64,000 nucleotides of DNA, from assembly GCA_963763495.1 (NCBI GenBank), contig CAVXOY010000007.1, positions 1 through 64,000 of the forward strand. The letters are read 5' to 3'. The notes beneath the pieces were generated by a model. That model saw only the letters and a list, made by a program, of their open reading frames with translations. It was not told where the DNA came from and did not search any database. The translations under genes and the position numbers were made by a program. This stretch comes from DAOUEO01 sp963763495 (GTDB lineage Bacteria > Chloroflexota > Dehalococcoidia > DSTF01 > JALHUB01). Every line of letters starts with the position of its first letter. Position 1 is the first letter of the stretch. This document shows, piece by piece, positions 29,279-37,743 of this stretch.

Positions 29279-31117
29279 CTACAGATACTCTTTGACCTTC
29301 TCCGCCAGCGACCGCGTGAACCCCACCGTCGCCGCGATCTCCTCGACGCTCGCCTCTCGTATCCCCTTCACCGACCCGAACTTCCGGATCAGCGCCCGCT
29401 TCCGCTTCGGCCCCACCCCTGGTATCGAGTCGAGCGTCGACTGTGTGCCCGCCTGCTCTCGGACCTTCCGGTGATAGGTCACGGCGAAGCGGTGCGCTTC
29501 GTCCCGCACCCGCTGCAGCAGGTACAGCGCCTGCGACGTCCGCGGCAGCACGATCGGCTCCGCGACGTCCTTCACGTACAACTCCTCCTCCTGCTTCGCC
29601 AGTCCCGCCGCCGGCAGGAACGGCACCTCCATCTCCCGCAGCGTGTCCAGGGCGGCGTTGAGCTGCGGCCTTCCTCCATCGATCAGCACTAGGTCGGGCA
29701 GAGTGGCCCATCCCTTCTCTCGGGGCTCCGAGTCGGACTCCCGTTGCGCTGCCCGCTTGAAACGACGCCGCAGCACCTCCGCCAGCATCGCTACGTCATT
29801 TGCCCCCTTCACCGTCTTGATCCGGAAGCGACGGTACTCCGCCCGGCGCGGGTGCCCATCGGCGAAGACGACCATGCTCCCCACGGCGGCCGTTCCCATG
29901 ATGTCCGAGATGTCGTAGCACTCGATCCGCCGTGGCAGCGACGGCAGGTTCAGTTCCTCTTGCAGCTCCTCCAGCGCCTGCTGCGTCTTGCCGCTATCCG
30001 CCAGCCACTTCACCCGCATCATCTCCAGCGCCTCGCGGGCATTGTCCCCGGCCATCGCCACCAGATGTCGCTTGTTGCCGCGATGGGGAACGATCAGGCT
30101 TACCCGGCCGCCTCGCCGCTCTGATAGCCACTCCTCGATAGGCCCTCGTTCGGGCACACTCAGCGGCAGCAGCACCTTCTGCGGCACGTAGGTGGCCGAC
30201 TCGTAGAACTGCTTCAGGAAGCTGTTCAATACCTCGATGTCCGGCTCGTCCTTTGCCCCGTCCAGCGCGAAGTGGTCGCCGCCGATCATCTTCGTGCCCC
30301 GGATAAACAGCACCTGCACGCATGCCTCCCCGTCGATGCGCGCCAGCCCGAAGACATCCTCATCGCTCGGCGTCGCGTACGCCGTTATCTGACGCTCCGT
30401 TACCCTCTCGATTGCCTGTAGCTGGTCGCGCAGGATCGCCGCCCGCTCGAACTGTAGCCCCTTTGCCGCCTCCGCCATCCGGCTCTTGATCTCTCGCACG
30501 ACCGCGTCTGTGCGGCCCTCCAGAAAGAGGATGACCTGCCGGATCATCTCGTCGTACTCCTCCTTCGTGCAGTAGGAGGCGCAGGGCGCCAGGCAGCGGT
30601 GGAGATAGAAATCGAGGCAGGGGCGCCGATCCTGGCCGCCTATCGTCTTCGTACAGGCGCGGCAGGGGAAGAGCCGGTTGACTAGATCGAGCAGCTTCCG
30701 CACCGACCCCGCGCTCGCGTAAGGCCCAAAGTAGCGGGCGCCGTCGTCGGCCACGCGGCGGGTAATCTCTGCCCGCGGCCACGGGTTCTGCACGTCTATC
30801 CGGAGGTAGGGGTAATGCTTGTCGTCCTTGAGGCGGACGTTGAACACGGGCTGGTGGCGCTTGACCAGCGTCGCCTCCAGGTGCAACGCCTCCTGGCTCG
30901 TGTTCGTGATGATGTACTCGAAATCGGCGATGCTCGACGAGAGGGCGCGTGTCTTCGGCTCCATGCTGCGCCCCGAGCCGAAGTACGAGCGCACCCGGCT
31001 GTGCAGATTCGCCGCCTTCCCGACGTAGATCACCCTGCCCTCGCCGTCGCGCATGATGTAGACGCCGGGTCGAGCCGGCAGGGCTTCAAGCTGGGCCGCG
31101 AAGCGCTTCTTCGTCAT
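29279..31117 (-). CDS. uvrC: Excinuclease ABC subunit C
   Basis: Nucleotide excision repair nuclease that cuts on both sides of a lesion bound by UvrB. 612 residues from the ATG at 31117 (TKKRFAAQLEALPARPGVYI). It has the GIY-YIG domain (PGVYIMRDGEGRVIYVGKA), a cysteine cluster (CRACTKTIGGQDRRPCLDFYLHRC split over ~148-171), the UvrB-binding UVR motif (~200-235), an RNase H-like C-terminal nuclease (DLVLIDGGRPQLNAA) and a helix-hairpin-helix pair (IPGVGPKRKRALIRKFGS). The frame is intact over 1.8 kb. Confidence 0.96.
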   Translation of the reverse strand: MTKKRFAAQLEALPARPGVYIMRDGEGRVIYVGKAANLHSRVRSYFGSGRSMEPKTRALSSSIADFEYIITNTSQEALHLEATLVKRHQPVFNVRLKDDKHYPYLRIDVQNPWPRAEITRRVADDGARYFGPYASAGSVRKLLDLVNRLFPCRACTKTIGGQDRRPCLDFYLHRCLAPCASYCTKEEYDEMIRQVILFLEGRTDAVVREIKSRMAEAAKGLQFERAAILRDQLQAIERVTERQITAYATPSDEDVFGLARIDGEACVQVLFIRGTKMIGGDHFALDGAKDEPDIEVLNSFLKQFYESATYVPQKVLLPLSVPERGPIEEWLSERRGGRVSLIVPHRGNKRHLVAMAGDNAREALEMMRVKWLADSGKTQQALEELQEELNLPSLPRRIECYDISDIMGTAAVGSMVVFADGHPRRAEYRRFRIKTVKGANDVAMLAEVLRRRFKRAAQRESDSEPREKGWATLPDLVLIDGGRPQLNAALDTLREMEVPFLPAAGLAKQEEELYVKDVAEPIVLPRTSQALYLLQRVRDEAHRFAVTYHRKVREQAGTQSTLDSIPGVGPKRKRALIRKFGSVKGIREASVEEIAATVGFTRSLAEKVKEYL

Positions 31118-31250
31118 CTCAATCCCATTGTAGACCGCGACGAGACGCCCCCTCAAGCGGAGATTGTCATGGTCGGCGACCGGTGGGCACTACTGATGTT
31201 GGGCAGTATAATGGGCGCCAGCAAGCGTTCGACCCGATCGGCATGCCTTC

Positions 31251-31751
31251 ATGAGCGTCACCATCCGTCCCGCGTCCATCGACGATCTGCCTTCGCTGGC
31301 GGAGATCTACAACTACTACGTGGTCAATACCGTCGTCTCGTTCGACCTCGACCCCGTCACTATCGATGAGCGACGAGAGTGGTTCCAGCAGTTCGCCTTG
31401 GACGGGCCCTATCGCCTGTTCGTCGCTGAGGAAGCGGGCAAGGTCGTCGGCTATTCGGGCAGCTTCCGCTTCCGCACCCGGAAGGCGTACGACACTACCG
31501 TCGAGACGACCGTGTACTGCGCGCCGGAGGCCGTCGGCCGTGGCATCGGCCGTCTGTTGTACGACGCTCTCTTCGATGCCTTGCGCGGCGAGAATCTGCA
31601 CGTGGCGATTGCCGCCATCGCCGTGCCCAACCCGGCCTCCATCGCCCTCCACGAGCGATTCGGCTTCACCTTCGCCGGGCAGTTGCACGACGTCGGCCGC
31701 AAGTTCGACCGCTACTGGGACGTTGTCTGGTACGAGAAGCGGCTGCCGTAG
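31251..31751 (+). CDS. GNAT N-acetyltransferase, phosphinothricin-acetyltransferase-like
   Basis: 166 residues, starting MSVTIRPASIDDLPSLAEIY. The acetyl-CoA loop APEAVGRGIGRLLYDAL (about 92-108) and the closing HERFGFTFAGQLHDVGRKFDRYWDVVWYEK match the PAT/YncA branch of GNAT enzymes, which acetylate phosphinothricin, methionine sulfoximine or similar amino acids. The substrate here is not known. A TATAAT at 31207-31212 is its likely -10. Divergent from uvrC. Confidence 0.9.
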   Translation: MSVTIRPASIDDLPSLAEIYNYYVVNTVVSFDLDPVTIDERREWFQQFALDGPYRLFVAEEAGKVVGYSGSFRFRTRKAYDTTVETTVYCAPEAVGRGIGRLLYDALFDALRGENLHVAIAAIAVPNPASIALHERFGFTFAGQLHDVGRKFDRYWDVVWYEKRLP

Positions 31752-31774
31752 CCCCTCGTCCCTCCGGTTGTCTC

Positions 31775-32628
31775 CTACCGCGCCGTCTCCCGCGCTACCG
31801 CCTGCGCGTACAGACGGCTGATCGCCTCCGTCGTGGGCCCGGGCCGTCCGCTACCGATTGGCTTGCCGTCGATCCGGGTGAGCGGCATTACCCCCATGAT
31901 CGAGTTGGTCAGGAATGCCTCCTCTGCCTTGGACAGCGTCTGCCGGTTCGACTTCGCCCTCCGCACAGGCGATGCCCGCTCCCGCCGCCAACTCGATGAC
32001 TGCCGCCCTGGTGATCCCCGGCAGAACGCCCGAATCGAGGCTCGGCGTCAAGAGGCGCCCGTCGCTGACCAAGAAGACGTTGCTCGCGCTTCCCTCTGCG
32101 ACCATCCCCCGCGTGTTCAACAAGATCGCCTCGTCCGCTCCTTTTCGCCGCGCCTCTTCCCGTGTCAGCAGGTTGTCCAGGTAGTTGAGCGATTTGACGC
32201 GGCTGAGCGGCGACGTCTCGTTGCGGCGGACGGCGCTCGTGATGGCCGACATGCCGCGTTCGTAGAGCGAGGTCGGGTATTCGGTGAGCGGCACGACGGT
32301 GATCAATAGCGACGGGTCTTGCCTTGCCGGGCTCAGACATTGTGCCGGCGGTAAGGGTCAGGCGAATCCGGGCGTCCGGTAGGCCGTTCTTCTCCAGCAG
32401 TATGTCGATGGCCGTTCGGAGGCCGTCGAAAGTAAGGTGTGAGGGGATATCGAGAGTGACCGCGCTCTCGAACAGGCGACGATAGTGCGCTTCCAGCCGG
32501 AAGACGCACCCGCCGTAGGAGCGCATCGTCTCGAACAGCCCGTAGCCGTAGAGCAAGCCGCGGTCCAGCGCCGGCGTTGCTGCCGTCTCTCCCTTTACGA
32601 AATCGCCGTTGAGGAACACCCAGTTCAT
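31775..32628 (-). CDS. pabC: Aminodeoxychorismate lyase (class IV aminotransferase), two frameshifts
   Basis: PLP enzyme that should release p-aminobenzoate from 4-amino-4-deoxychorismate for folate synthesis. It starts MNWVFLNGDFVKGETAATPA and has the fold-type IV marks RGLLYGYGLFETMR, the PLP lysine in RVKSLNYLDNLL, EGSASNVFLV and SGVLPGITRAAVIELA. One extra base near 32312-32316 and another near 31936-31945 break the frame; corrected, it is 283 residues. A branched-chain aminotransferase is the alternative reading, but the gene sits 12 bases after pabB on the same strand, which favours PabC. Confidence 0.8.
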
Positions 32629-32640
32629 GTACGCCTGCTC

Positions 32641-33912
32641 CTAGGCAAGCACCGCCTGGGCCAGGGCGCTCGCCTTGTCCAGCGTCTCCTGGTACTCCAG
32701 CTCCGGATCGGAGTCGGCCACGATCCCGCCGCCGGCCTGGAAGTAGACGGTATCGCCCTTGACCAGCATCGTGCGGATGGCGATGTTCAGGTCGAGCGAG
32801 CCGTCAAACCCGATATAGCCGATGGCGCCTGTGTAGACGCTCCGTGCCGTCGGCTCCAGCTCATCGATGATCTCCATCGCCCGTATCTTCGGCGCCCCTG
32901 TTATCGACCCGCTGGGGAAGGTGGCCAGCAGCAGGTCTACCACGTCGCAGCCGTCGCGCAGTTGCGCCTCCACCGTCGATGTCAGATGGAACACCGTGGC
33001 GAAGCTCTCCAGTGCCGCCAGGTGAGGCACCTGCACCGAGCCGATCTCCGCCACCCGGCCCAGATCGTTCCGCTCCACGTCCACGATCATCACGTTCTCC
33101 GCCTGGTCCTTCTCGCTGTTGACCAGTTCGCGGGCCAGCGCCTCATCCGCTGCCGCCGTTTGGCCGCGGGGACGTGTCCCCTTGATCGGCCGCGTCTGCA
33201 TCCGCCGGCTCGTCGGGTCGAAGTGGAGGAAGCGCTCCGGCGATGCGCTCAGCACCTGCACCTCGGGGAAGTTCAGGAAGGCCGCAAAGGGAGCGGGGTT
33301 GACCTGACGCAGCCTCAGATAGAGGTCGAAGGGGTCATGCCGCAGCGGCGCCGCAAACCTTTGCGAGAGGTTCACCTGGTAGATGTCGCCGTCGTATATG
33401 TAGCGCTTCGCCCGCTCGACGACGCGACGATAGGCATCCGGTGTGAACGTGGAGCGCAGGTCTGCGAAGTCCGGGCGGGAAGCCCTTTTGTCGCCGTTGC
33501 GCGATGGGACAGGCGCCGTCAGCCGGGCGTCGTAGCGGACGATCCGGTCGTAGAAACAGAGATAGCAGTCGGGAAGGGCCAGGTCGTCCTCCGCTCGCTG
33601 CGGTAGTTCCTCGACATGCTGCTTCAAGTCATAGGCAAAGTAGCCGACGGCACCCCCTTCGGGCGACAGGCCCTGCTCTCGCAGCAGTTCGCGAAGCACC
33701 TCGAACGGGCTGCCCTCGATGCGCCGGCTGCCACCTTGTCCTGTCACCTCGACGGTTCTGCCTTTCGAGCGCAGCACTAGAAAGGGGTCCTCGCCGTACA
33801 ACGAAGTCCGGCCCCACTGGGGGTCGACGAGGGCGCTATCCAGCCAGAATCCGTATCGCTGGCTGCAGGCCTGAACGACGGCCTCCATCGCTGCTGTGGT
33901 CTCGCAGATCAT
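32641..33912 (-). CDS. pabB: Aminodeoxychorismate synthase component I
   Basis: Chorismate-binding enzyme that makes 4-amino-4-deoxychorismate with ammonia from a PabA amidotransferase. 423 residues from the ATG at 33912; an in-frame extension to 34011 looks unrelated. The catalytic TRPIKGTRPRG carries the PabB-type lysine (TrpE has PIAGT). ERNDLGRVAEIGSV, GSITGAPKIRAMEIIDELE and GAIGYIGFDGSLDLNIAIRT complete the site. No pabA is in the window; a trpG-type amidotransferase elsewhere may serve both pathways. Paired with pabC downstream. Confidence 0.92.
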   Translation of the reverse strand: MICETTAAMEAVVQACSQRYGFWLDSALVDPQWGRTSLYGEDPFLVLRSKGRTVEVTGQGGSRRIEGSPFEVLRELLREQGLSPEGGAVGYFAYDLKQHVEELPQRAEDDLALPDCYLCFYDRIVRYDARLTAPVPSRNGDKRASRPDFADLRSTFTPDAYRRVVERAKRYIYDGDIYQVNLSQRFAAPLRHDPFDLYLRLRQVNPAPFAAFLNFPEVQVLSASPERFLHFDPTSRRMQTRPIKGTRPRGQTAAADEALARELVNSEKDQAENVMIVDVERNDLGRVAEIGSVQVPHLAALESFATVFHLTSTVEAQLRDGCDVVDLLLATFPSGSITGAPKIRAMEIIDELEPTARSVYTGAIGYIGFDGSLDLNIAIRTMLVKGDTVYFQAGGGIVADSDPELEYQETLDKASALAQAVLA

Positions 33913-33978
33913 CGTGTTCGTTTCTGTTTCCCGTTTGTCCAGTGTCAACGCCCCATTGTAGCAGGCGTCGCCGTCGCG

Positions 33979-34008
33979 TTGACAGCCCCAAATACCCTTT
34001 GCTATGAT
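33979..34008 (+). promoter_or_regulatory. Sigma70 promoter of tRNA-Met
   Basis: TTGACA (33979-33984), 18-bp spacer, TATGAT (34003-34008), 46 bases before the tRNA-Met gene. Confidence 0.75.
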
Positions 34009-34054
34009 CAAGCCCGGCGGCAGCGTACCCGCCAGAGGCGGGAGGGACTCATAA

Positions 34055-34129
34055 GGCAGCGTAGCTCAGTGGTAGAGCAGGGGACTCATAAGCCCTTGGT
34101 CGTGGGTTCAAATCCCTCCGCTGCCACCA
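34055..34129 (+). tRNA. tRNA-Met(CAT)
   Basis: Cloverleaf with acceptor GGCAGCG/CGCTGCC, D-arm GCTC-AGTGGTA-GAGC, anticodon loop CTCATAA (anticodon CAT), variable TGGTC, T-loop TTCAAAT, discriminator A and encoded CCA. It looks like an elongator tRNA-Met: it starts G-C, not with the initiator's C1-A72 mismatch. A tRNA-Ile with modified CAT cannot be excluded from sequence alone. Confidence 0.93.
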
Positions 34130-34157
34130 AACACGATTAATGGCTGTTCCTCGCCAC

Positions 34158-34191
34158 AGCCTCGCTGACTGAGAGGGCGAGGCTTTCTTCT
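34158..34191 (+). terminator. Rho-independent terminator after tRNA-Met
   Basis: AGCCTCGC (34158-34165) pairs with GCGAGGCT (34177-34184) around an 11-base loop and is followed by TTCTTCT. It ends the short tRNA-Met transcript before the dehydrogenase gene. Confidence 0.75.
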
Positions 34192-34317
34192 GTCGCCGCC
34201 GTTCGCAGTCTGTCCCACCCAGAATCCCTGTTGGCCGCTTGTCGACGACGCTGCTATACTGGAATGTCCACAGGGTCGCTGATTCTTCCGACGATTTATT
34301 GCTAGGCAGGGAGTGAG

Positions 34318-35556
34318 ATGTATAGGGAAGCAATCGAGAAAGCAAAAGAACACTTCGCCGCTCTCCTCGAAGAGCAGTTCGAGCGCATCGAGAGGATGAA
34401 GGCAAATGAGGAATGGGTCGACTACACTAGCCTCAACCCGCTCGTCATCGGCGTCTGCGGCGGCGACGGCATTGGACCCTACATCTCCCAGCAGACCCAA
34501 AGGGTGTTGGAGTTGCTTCTGAAGCCGGAGGTGGAGAGCGGCAAAGTCGTCTTCAAGACCATCGACGGCTTGACCATCGAGAACCGCTCTGCCCAGCTCA
34601 AGGCGATTCCCGACGATGTCCTCGAAGAGCTCAAACAGTGCGACGTCATCCTCAAGGGCCCCACAACTACGCCGCGCGCCGGTGACCCTTGGCCCAACAT
34701 CGAGAGCGCCAACGTCGCCATGCGCAAAGCTCTCGACCTCTTCGCTAACGTCCGGCCCGTGCGCATCCCGGCGCAGGGCATCGACTGGGTCTTCTTCCGC
34801 GAAAACACCGAGGGCGCCTACGCCGTGGGGAGCAAGGGCATTCACGTCACCCCCGACCTCTGCATCGACTTCACCGTCGCTACTCTGCAAGGAAGCGAGC
34901 GGCTTATACGACTCGCCTTCGACTACGCCAGCAAGCACGGCATCAACAGAGTAACCGTGGTCACGAAGGCCAACGTGATCAAGACCACCGACGGCAGGTT
35001 CCTCGAGATCGCTCGCATGGTTGCCGCCGACTATCCTGAAGTCGAGTGGGACGACTGGTACATTGACATAATACCGGCGAAGCTCGTCGATCCCAAGCGA
35101 CGCACCTACTTCCGCGTCTTCGCTCTGCCCAACCTCTACGGCGACATCCTCACCGACGAGGCCGCCGAGCTTCAGGGCGGCGTCGGCACCGCCGGCAGCG
35201 CCAATATCGGCAAGCGCTACGCGATGTTCGAAGCGATCCACGGCAGCGCTCCCCGTATGGTCGACGAGGGACGTGTTCAGTATGCCGACCCCAGCGGTCT
35301 CATCCGCGGCGGTGCAATGCTCCTCGGTCACATCGGCTTTGCCGATCGCGCCCGGGCACTGGAGATGGCCCTTGAGATCTGTGACACCTTCGAGAAGAAG
35401 CTGATTATCACCGGCCGTCCCACCGGGGCTACGGGAGAGGCCTTTACCGACTACCTGATGGAGACCCTGGCCGACCCCGCTTTGGAGACGCGGTGGCGGG
35501 AGTATCAGGACCAGGCTGGCGGTGCCCCCGTTGGCAGCTCTGCGGCGCCGCTTTAG
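34318..35556 (+). CDS. Isocitrate dehydrogenase-like beta-decarboxylating dehydrogenase
   Basis: 412 residues with GGCAGGGAGTGAG before the ATG. The body is an isocitrate/isopropylmalate dehydrogenase: VIGVCGGDGIGPYI, the substrate motif ESANVAMRKALDLFANVRP (S-x-N-x-x-x-R as in isocitrate dehydrogenase), FRENTEGAYA, VTKANVIKTTDG, and NLYGDILTDEAAELQGGVGTAGSANIG. About 40 extra, charged, helical residues precede the usual N-terminus. The cofactor region lacks the Lys-Tyr of classic NADP enzymes, so NAD is more likely. Isocitrate is the best guess for substrate; homoisocitrate or isopropylmalate remain possible. Flanked by tRNA transcription units on both sides. Confidence 0.82.
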   Translation: MYREAIEKAKEHFAALLEEQFERIERMKANEEWVDYTSLNPLVIGVCGGDGIGPYISQQTQRVLELLLKPEVESGKVVFKTIDGLTIENRSAQLKAIPDDVLEELKQCDVILKGPTTTPRAGDPWPNIESANVAMRKALDLFANVRPVRIPAQGIDWVFFRENTEGAYAVGSKGIHVTPDLCIDFTVATLQGSERLIRLAFDYASKHGINRVTVVTKANVIKTTDGRFLEIARMVAADYPEVEWDDWYIDIIPAKLVDPKRRTYFRVFALPNLYGDILTDEAAELQGGVGTAGSANIGKRYAMFEAIHGSAPRMVDEGRVQYADPSGLIRGGAMLLGHIGFADRARALEMALEICDTFEKKLIITGRPTGATGEAFTDYLMETLADPALETRWREYQDQAGGAPVGSSAAPL

Positions 35557-35615
35557 CGGGTTCCACGGACCCCCTCCACGAGTTCGGCCGTCCCTGCTGA
35601 CGCCGTGGAGATTCC

Positions 35616-35644
35616 TTGACAGCCCCTAGGCCGTTGGCTACAAT
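35616..35644 (+). promoter_or_regulatory. Sigma70 promoter of the tRNA-Val/Leu/Arg cluster
   Basis: TTGACA (35616-35621), exact 17-bp spacer, TACAAT (35639-35644), 25 bases before tRNA-Val. One of the best consensus promoters in the window. Confidence 0.8.
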
Positions 35645-35669
35645 CGTTTTGGCTGAGTAGCTGAGCCTT

Positions 35670-35746
35670 GGGCGGTTAGCTCAGTTGGTATGAGCGCTTC
35701 CTTCACACGGAAGAGGTCACAGGTTCGAGCCCTGTACCGCCCACCA
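35670..35746 (+). tRNA. tRNA-Val(CAC)
   Basis: Full cloverleaf: acceptor GGGCGGT/ACCGCCC, anticodon loop TTCACAC (anticodon CAC, codon GTG), T-arm ACAGG-TTCGAGC-CCTGT, discriminator A, encoded CCA at 35744-35746. Confidence 0.96.
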
Positions 35747-35774
35747 TGCTTGGGTTTGGCGATAGCCGCATAAT

Positions 35775-35860
35775 GCCGAAGTGGCGGAATGGCAGACGCG
35801 CTACGTTCAGGGCGTAGTGTCCGCAAGGGCGTGTGGGTTCAAATCCCACCTTCGGCACCA
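35775..35860 (+). tRNA. tRNA-Leu(CAG)
   Basis: Class II tRNA with a long variable arm (TGTCCGCAAGGGCGT region). Acceptor GCCGAAG/CTTCGGC, anticodon stem CTACG/CGTAG around TTCAGGG (anticodon CAG, codon CTG), T-loop TTCAAAT, discriminator A, encoded CCA. Confidence 0.96.
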
Positions 35861-35945
35861 GACCGGATAACCCCGGACGAAGGACGGGGATCGGACGTTA
35901 GATGTCTCATCCGCGTCTCGTCCCGAGTCCTTCTCTATGTTGTGG

Positions 35946-36022
35946 GCGCTCGTAGCTCAGCTGGATAGAGCGCAGCCCTGCGGAGGCTGAGGTCGTGGGT
36001 TCGAATCCCGCCGAGCGCGCCA
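35946..36022 (+). tRNA. tRNA-Arg(GCG)
   Basis: Perfect acceptor GCGCTCG/CGAGCGC, D-arm with GGA (the A20 arginine identity base), anticodon stem CAGCC/GGCTG around CTGCGGA (anticodon GCG, codons CGC/CGT), T-arm GTGGG-TTCGAAT-CCCGC, discriminator G and encoded CCA. Most bacteria read these codons with an ACG (inosine) tRNA, so an unmodified G34 species is unusual. Confidence 0.93.
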
Positions 36023-36118
36023 TCTTTATCGTCAGGAGCGGCAGGCGGCTTCGCCCAAGGGTGCGTGGCGACCTGCCGTTCGTATCTTCTTAGGCTGTCT
36101 GGCGAAGGAGTGACCGAC

Positions 36119-36694
36119 ATGAGCGCGGCCCCAATGAGACGCCTTCTTCTTAGCGGCCTCCTTGTCGCCGCTGGCCTGCTTACCCTCCTTCCCATCGCCT
36201 GCGATGATGACGACGAAGGAAAGGAAACACCTACCCCGACTGCGACCTTCCAGCCTACGTCTACGCCGGCAGCGACCCCCGACATACGAGACGCCGATCT
36301 CTCGCGGCAGCCCGACCTTACGGCCCTCCTCCAGCGCCTGGGCGGTGAACTGGTGACATCTGACATTCTCTACGTCGACCTCACCGGTGATGGTGGAGAA
36401 GAAGCCATACTCCCCATATCCTCAGGAGGGACCGCCGGCAACCTCGCGTTCATCGTGCTCGGCTACCGCGATGGCAAACTTGCCGCCCTGCTGACAGAGG
36501 TGCCGGAGGCTGGTTCCTTACGGGTCGAGGTAGATGATCACCACCTTGTGGAGGTGCTTCCGGTCTATAGCGACGGTGATACGCCCGGTTTTCCCAGTCA
36601 GATCAAGAGGATCTACTATGACTGGAAGAGCGGCACTCTCATAGCCGGCCGGGAGGAGACGGTGGATAACCCCGACCTGCCGCCGAAGGAGTAG
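36119..36694 (+). CDS. Predicted lipoprotein, unknown function
   Basis: 191 residues from the ATG at 36119, which has AAGGAG eight bases upstream. The signal RRLLLSGLLVAAGLLTLLPIAC ends in a lipobox Cys near residue 28 (signal split: RRLLLSGLLVAAGLL then TLLPIAC). An acidic stretch DDDDEGKE and a Thr/Pro linker (TPTPTATFQPTSTPAATP) tether a globular domain of about 130 residues with VDLTGDGGEEAILPI and AFIVLGYRDGKLAALL. I do not recognise the family. The Asp-rich DLTGDGGEE resembles FG-GAP-like calcium loops in look only. Confidence 0.75.
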   Translation: MSAAPMRRLLLSGLLVAAGLLTLLPIACDDDDEGKETPTPTATFQPTSTPAATPDIRDADLSRQPDLTALLQRLGGELVTSDILYVDLTGDGGEEAILPISSGGTAGNLAFIVLGYRDGKLAALLTEVPEAGSLRVEVDDHHLVEVLPVYSDGDTPGFPSQIKRIYYDWKSGTLIAGREETVDNPDLPPKE

Positions 36695-36836
36695 CCGAAC
36701 TGAGACTTCTCAGTGAGGGTTCGCTCCCGTCATGGATCCGTTCGGCATCCCGTCGGATGGGCGGCGTTGTATCTCCCGCCGGTGGGGATGTATAATCTCT
36801 CCTGACCAGCAAGCCGATTAAGCATAAGAGGATACA

Positions 36837-37100
36837 TTGCCCAAGCAACCACGTTCCAGTGCCACCCGCAAGCCCCGGCCGAAGATCAAACGGCGCACCG
36901 GCGTCCCGCCCGTAGTCGCTCGTGCCCGAGTCGCACCGCTTGCCGCCTCAGCCCCCCGAACTGCGGAACAGGCTCCTGCAAAACCCAGAGTGCCGGGAGC
37001 GATGGACTTCAGCTATGTGGGGAAGGAGCTGCGCCGGATAGTCGTCGTAACCACCGGCGTCATCCTTCTCATGGTGGTGCTGTCTTTCTTCTTCCGCTAG
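36837..37100 (+). CDS. Small tail-anchored membrane protein
   Basis: 87 residues starting with TTG at 36837, preceded by AAGAGGAT; a TATAAT lies at 36791-36796. The first 55 residues are basic and rich in Pro and Ala (PKIKRRTGVPPVVARARVAP). One hydrophobic helix (IVVVTTGVILLMVVLSFFF) ends the protein almost at the C-terminus. Tail-anchored layout suggests an inner-membrane protein with a positively charged cytoplasmic arm, possibly nucleic-acid- or lipid-contacting. No family recognised. Confidence 0.65.
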   Translation: MPKQPRSSATRKPRPKIKRRTGVPPVVARARVAPLAASAPRTAEQAPAKPRVPGAMDFSYVGKELRRIVVVTTGVILLMVVLSFFFR

Positions 37101-37180
37101 AGCAGCAAAAGGCTAGCGAGAGTCCTCCCAGTCTGTCGGCGTTCCCTTTGGCGAGAGGCAATTCGTAGGGGAAGTCGTAG

Positions 37181-37669
37181 CTAGCGGAGGCGTCCTATCG
37201 CTATGACGATGGCGATGCCCGTCAGAACGTAGCCGTAGATGTCGTCGCGAGGGATGATGTCCAGCCCTGCCACCAAGTTGTGGACTAAATAGGCGAGGAT
37301 GACTCCTGCTGCCGCAATCCCCTGGAGAGTCGGGCCGCGCTTCCGGTTGGTTGCCCAGCTTACAGACTCGCCGATGGCATAGCCAATTCCCAGCGCTAGG
37401 AAGAGGACGTAGAAGCCGTAAGCGCGGGTTGCCTGGGGCAACAGGAAAGCCCACAGTCCTCCGATCGCTGCCCCCATAGCCACTGCAGCGCCGATGCCGC
37501 GCAGGAGGTAGGCCAGGGAGACATTATAGGTGGGGATGCGTCGTACCTGGGCGCAGTCGCGGCAGCGGACGCCGACAGGAGTGTAGACTAGGCAGCGCGG
37601 ACAGATCGGCTTACCGCAGCGCCCGCAGGCAAGCTCTGTTTCCACGTTGGGATGCGTCGCACACTGCAT
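37181..37669 (-). CDS. B-box zinc-finger membrane protein
   Basis: 162 residues. The N-terminal 40 hold a B-box-like zinc site: C-x2-H (CATH), CGRCGKPICPRC and CRDC, all in the first ~41 residues. About four hydrophobic helices follow (YLLRGIGAAVAMGAAIGGLWAF, YGFYVLFLALGIGYAIGESV in two blocks, LQGIAAAGVILAYLVHNLVAG, YGYVLTGIAIVIAIG). This combination is common in Chloroflexota and Bacillota; its role is unknown. It converges on the small tail-anchored gene. Confidence 0.85.
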   Translation of the reverse strand: MQCATHPNVETELACGRCGKPICPRCLVYTPVGVRCRDCAQVRRIPTYNVSLAYLLRGIGAAVAMGAAIGGLWAFLLPQATRAYGFYVLFLALGIGYAIGESVSWATNRKRGPTLQGIAAAGVILAYLVHNLVAGLDIIPRDDIYGYVLTGIAIVIAIGRLR

Positions 37670-37743
37670 GAAGTCGCTTTGCTCCTTCGTCCCAGCTTCT
37701 ACTCTAGGTTAGCACAGCTCTTGCGTTTCGAATAACCTCCTCG

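Noticed and set aside
32485..33606. 373-codon open frame antisense to pabB/pabC
   Set aside because: Shadow of pabB codon bias; it also crosses the gene boundary.
34108..35331. 407-codon open frame on the minus strand opposite the isocitrate dehydrogenase gene
   Set aside because: It is a mirror of a GC-rich coding region, has no family motif, and begins inside the real gene.
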